From Vreelandella salicampi (GTDB lineage Bacteria > Pseudomonadota > Gammaproteobacteria > Pseudomonadales > Halomonadaceae): a stretch of 64,000 nt of DNA. The position numbers and the translations under genes are program-made. Of this stretch, positions 62,329 through 64,000 are shown one piece after another. Below the pieces are notes generated by a model. That model was not told the DNA's origin. It saw only the letters and a list, made by a program, of their open reading frames with translations, and searched no databases. Within the stretch, counting starts at the first letter, position 1, and each line of letters opens with the position of its first letter. The stretch spans positions 434,001-498,000 of the forward strand of contig NZ_JACCDF010000002.1 of assembly GCF_013415105.1 (NCBI RefSeq). Reading direction: 5' to 3'.

Positions 62329-64000
62329 ATGCTTGATTTTCTTGAGGTCGAGGAGTTCGTCGGACGTCACTGGCACCGCTGGGCTTCCAGGGCGGCCAGC
62401 TACCCCGACTATCCTGATGCCGCCGTTCGCTTAGAGTCGTTGCGCCCCATGCTCGGAGTCTTCTTTCGTGCGAGTGGCGGCGAGGCGGGAGTTGATGTTG
62501 CCGCTATCGCTGGGCGCAGTTCATCTCACCGCCTGAGCTTGCGTCAACGCCTAGGGCTTGACGAGGAAGTGCTTGATCAGGCCCGGCGGGATGAAGAGAG
62601 CCTGCTGTTACCGCCACGTATCGCCTTGTTCTCCGACGCCTCACTGAATCGTGATCTCTACCTTTGGCTGGTTGCTTACTTAGCGATGGCTCAGCATGTT
62701 CCGGTAGTTGAAGATCCGCTACAACAGGACCTTCTCCAGCTGCGTGAAGTGAACCGAGCAGCGCGGGCGGCGCTTGACCACTTTCCGGGGCTCAGCCAGC
62801 GCTATGCCAGGTTATGCCAAGAAATGCTGGCGATTCGTCCCCAGCGTAAGGGCTTGCCGCCGATGGAGGCGGCATTGGAAGCCGCCCTATGTGCCCAGCT
62901 CGGCGACCCGTCGCCCGATTCAGGCTGGGCCGAAGTGATGCATGACGCCATCCTCAACGACACCCTGCCGCTAGACGCCTTTCATGCGCCACGTGGCTAC
63001 CGTCCGCCGTTGCCGGTACCGTTATGGGGGCAGGCCGTGACCCTGGGTACCAATAAAGAAGCGCGATCCGAACAGGAAGATGACGAAGCGCCGGTGGCCG
63101 GCAATAAATCGCAGGAAGATGACCATGGTAAGCGCAAGGCCGACCGGCGCGAGCAGGAACAAGCTGACCGTGACGACTCCTTGATGCTCAATGCCTCCGA
63201 AAAAATGCTCTCCTGGGCCGAGATGGTCAATCTCAATCGCCACGTGGAAGATGAAGATGAGGACGAGGCCAAACAGGCAGCCGATCAGCTCGACGAGATC
63301 GTGCTCAGCCCCAATCGCAAGAAGGCCGCTTCCAAGCTCAAGCTCGATCTCGATCTAGCACCCGATGAAGTTAGCGGAGGACGGCTGCGCGGCCGCTATA
63401 CCTACCCCGAATGGAACCATCGCAAGCAAGTTTATATGCCGGACCATTGTGTCGTGCTCAGCAATGTCCAGAGCGAGGAAGGGGAGAACTGGCAGCCGGA
63501 TGAAATCACTCGGCGACGCATTCGCCGAGTACGCCGTGAGTTCGAGGCACTTAGACCCCGCCGCGAAATTCTGCGTGGCCAGCTTGATGGCAGCGAGTTA
63601 GACATGGATGCCGTGATCCGTTCACGCTGTGATCTGGCAGCTACCGGTGAGGCCAGCGATCGCCTCTATCAGGCTAGTCGCACCCAGGCGAGAGATTTGG
63701 CGGTATCAATCCTGGTCGATGTGTCGCTTTCAACCGAAGCCTGGCTGGAGGACCGTCGGGTACTGGATGTGGCTAAAGAAGCACTGCTGGTGCTGGGTCA
63801 CGGTCTGGCAGGTTGTGGCGATGATTATGCCATACACAGTTTTACCTCGCACCGCCGTCATCGCGTTTGGGTCAATACGTTGAAAAGCTTCGATGAGCCT
63901 ATGGGGGATCGGGTGTCGCGGCGTGTCGCAGCGCTCAAACCAGGCCACTACACTCGCATGGGTCCTGCTATCCGGCATCTTTCCAGTGAGCTTGCCAAGC
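62329..64000 (+). CDS. norD: NorD, VWA-domain NO reductase activator, cut by window edge
   Basis: Open from the ATG at 62329 to the edge: 557 residues visible, about 60 or so missing. N-terminal helical region (LDFLEVEEFVGRHWHRWASRAAS, SHRLSLRQRLGLDEE), an acidic linker (HVEDEDEDEAKQAAD), then a von Willebrand A domain with the MIDAS start SILVDVSLSTEAW near 465 and CGDDYAIHSFTSHRRHRV near 505. It binds NorQ and delivers iron to NorB. It starts 9 bases after norQ. Confidence 0.93.
   Translation, partial: MLDFLEVEEFVGRHWHRWASRAASYPDYPDAAVRLESLRPMLGVFFRASGGEAGVDVAAIAGRSSSHRLSLRQRLGLDEEVLDQARRDEESLLLPPRIALFSDASLNRDLYLWLVAYLAMAQHVPVVEDPLQQDLLQLREVNRAARAALDHFPGLSQRYARLCQEMLAIRPQRKGLPPMEAALEAALCAQLGDPSPDSGWAEVMHDAILNDTLPLDAFHAPRGYRPPLPVPLWGQAVTLGTNKEARSEQEDDEAPVAGNKSQEDDHGKRKADRREQEQADRDDSLMLNASEKMLSWAEMVNLNRHVEDEDEDEAKQAADQLDEIVLSPNRKKAASKLKLDLDLAPDEVSGGRLRGRYTYPEWNHRKQVYMPDHCVVLSNVQSEEGENWQPDEITRRRIRRVRREFEALRPRREILRGQLDGSELDMDAVIRSRCDLAATGEASDRLYQASRTQARDLAVSILVDVSLSTEAWLEDRRVLDVAKEALLVLGHGLAGCGDDYAIHSFTSHRRHRVWVNTLKSFDEPMGDRVSRRVAALKPGHYTRMGPAIRHLSSELAK

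Overview
The window reads as chromosome of a halophilic gammaproteobacterium of the Halomonas/Vreelandella group. This rests on coding density and composition, on the Entner-Doudoroff gene set, on a GH13 alpha-glucosidase that (from memory) closely resembles the Halomonas sp. H11 enzyme, and on the make-up of the denitrification genes. No rRNA, tRNA, CRISPR array, prophage or intact insertion sequence was seen.

Layout. 1-2.8 kb: the edge of a little-studied kinase/CofD-like locus (GAK-type). 2.8-11.3 kb: fructose PTS operon fruB-fruK-fruA with pgi behind it, divergent from cra. 11.4-14.6 kb: mgsA and pyk, divergent from gap. 14.6-23.7 kb: alpha-glucoside locus (LacI regulator, ABC transporter, alpha-glucosidase, carbohydrate porin). 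24-26.9 kb: zwf-pgl-eda. 27.1-27.8 kb: an exported inorganic pyrophosphatase. 28-32.7 kb: edd-glk-aldo/keto reductase-fructokinase. 33-37 kb: a Crp-type regulator and a binding protein translationally coupled to a diguanylate cyclase. 37.3-43.6 kb: a metal-ligand-less M24 protein, then a TRAP transporter with gntK and gntR. 44-46 kb: ubiUV for anaerobic ubiquinone synthesis. 46.2-56 kb: a DCC-family protein, nsrR with a DUF454 gene, and the nos operon (cytochrome c, nosRZDFYL). 56.2-64 kb: a Yip1-like gene, nnrS, a deletion scar of nir (heme d1) genes, and norCBQD, with norD running off the right edge.

How it works together. Sugars enter by the fructose PTS (fructose 1-phosphate, fruK), by the alpha-glucoside ABC system, and probably as gluconate through the TRAP transporter and gluconokinase. 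They converge on 6-phosphogluconate and the Entner-Doudoroff pathway (zwf, pgl, edd, eda), then gap and pyk. Predicted control comes from Cra (two sites at fruB/cra), HexR-type sites (pyk/gap, zwf, and two at edd; the hexR gene is not in the window), GntR (one perfect operator upstream of the TRAP genes) and a local LacI protein.

The right third is an anaerobic-respiration block. Nitrous oxide reductase is preceded by an FNR/DNR box. NO reductase is preceded by a near-perfect NsrR operator, and NsrR itself lies in the window. The nitrite-reductase genes that would be expected between nos and nor survive only as C-terminal fragments of nirF and a NirN-like d1 cytochrome, fused head to head. 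At this locus the strain has therefore kept NO and N2O reduction and lost heme-d1 nitrite-reductase genes.
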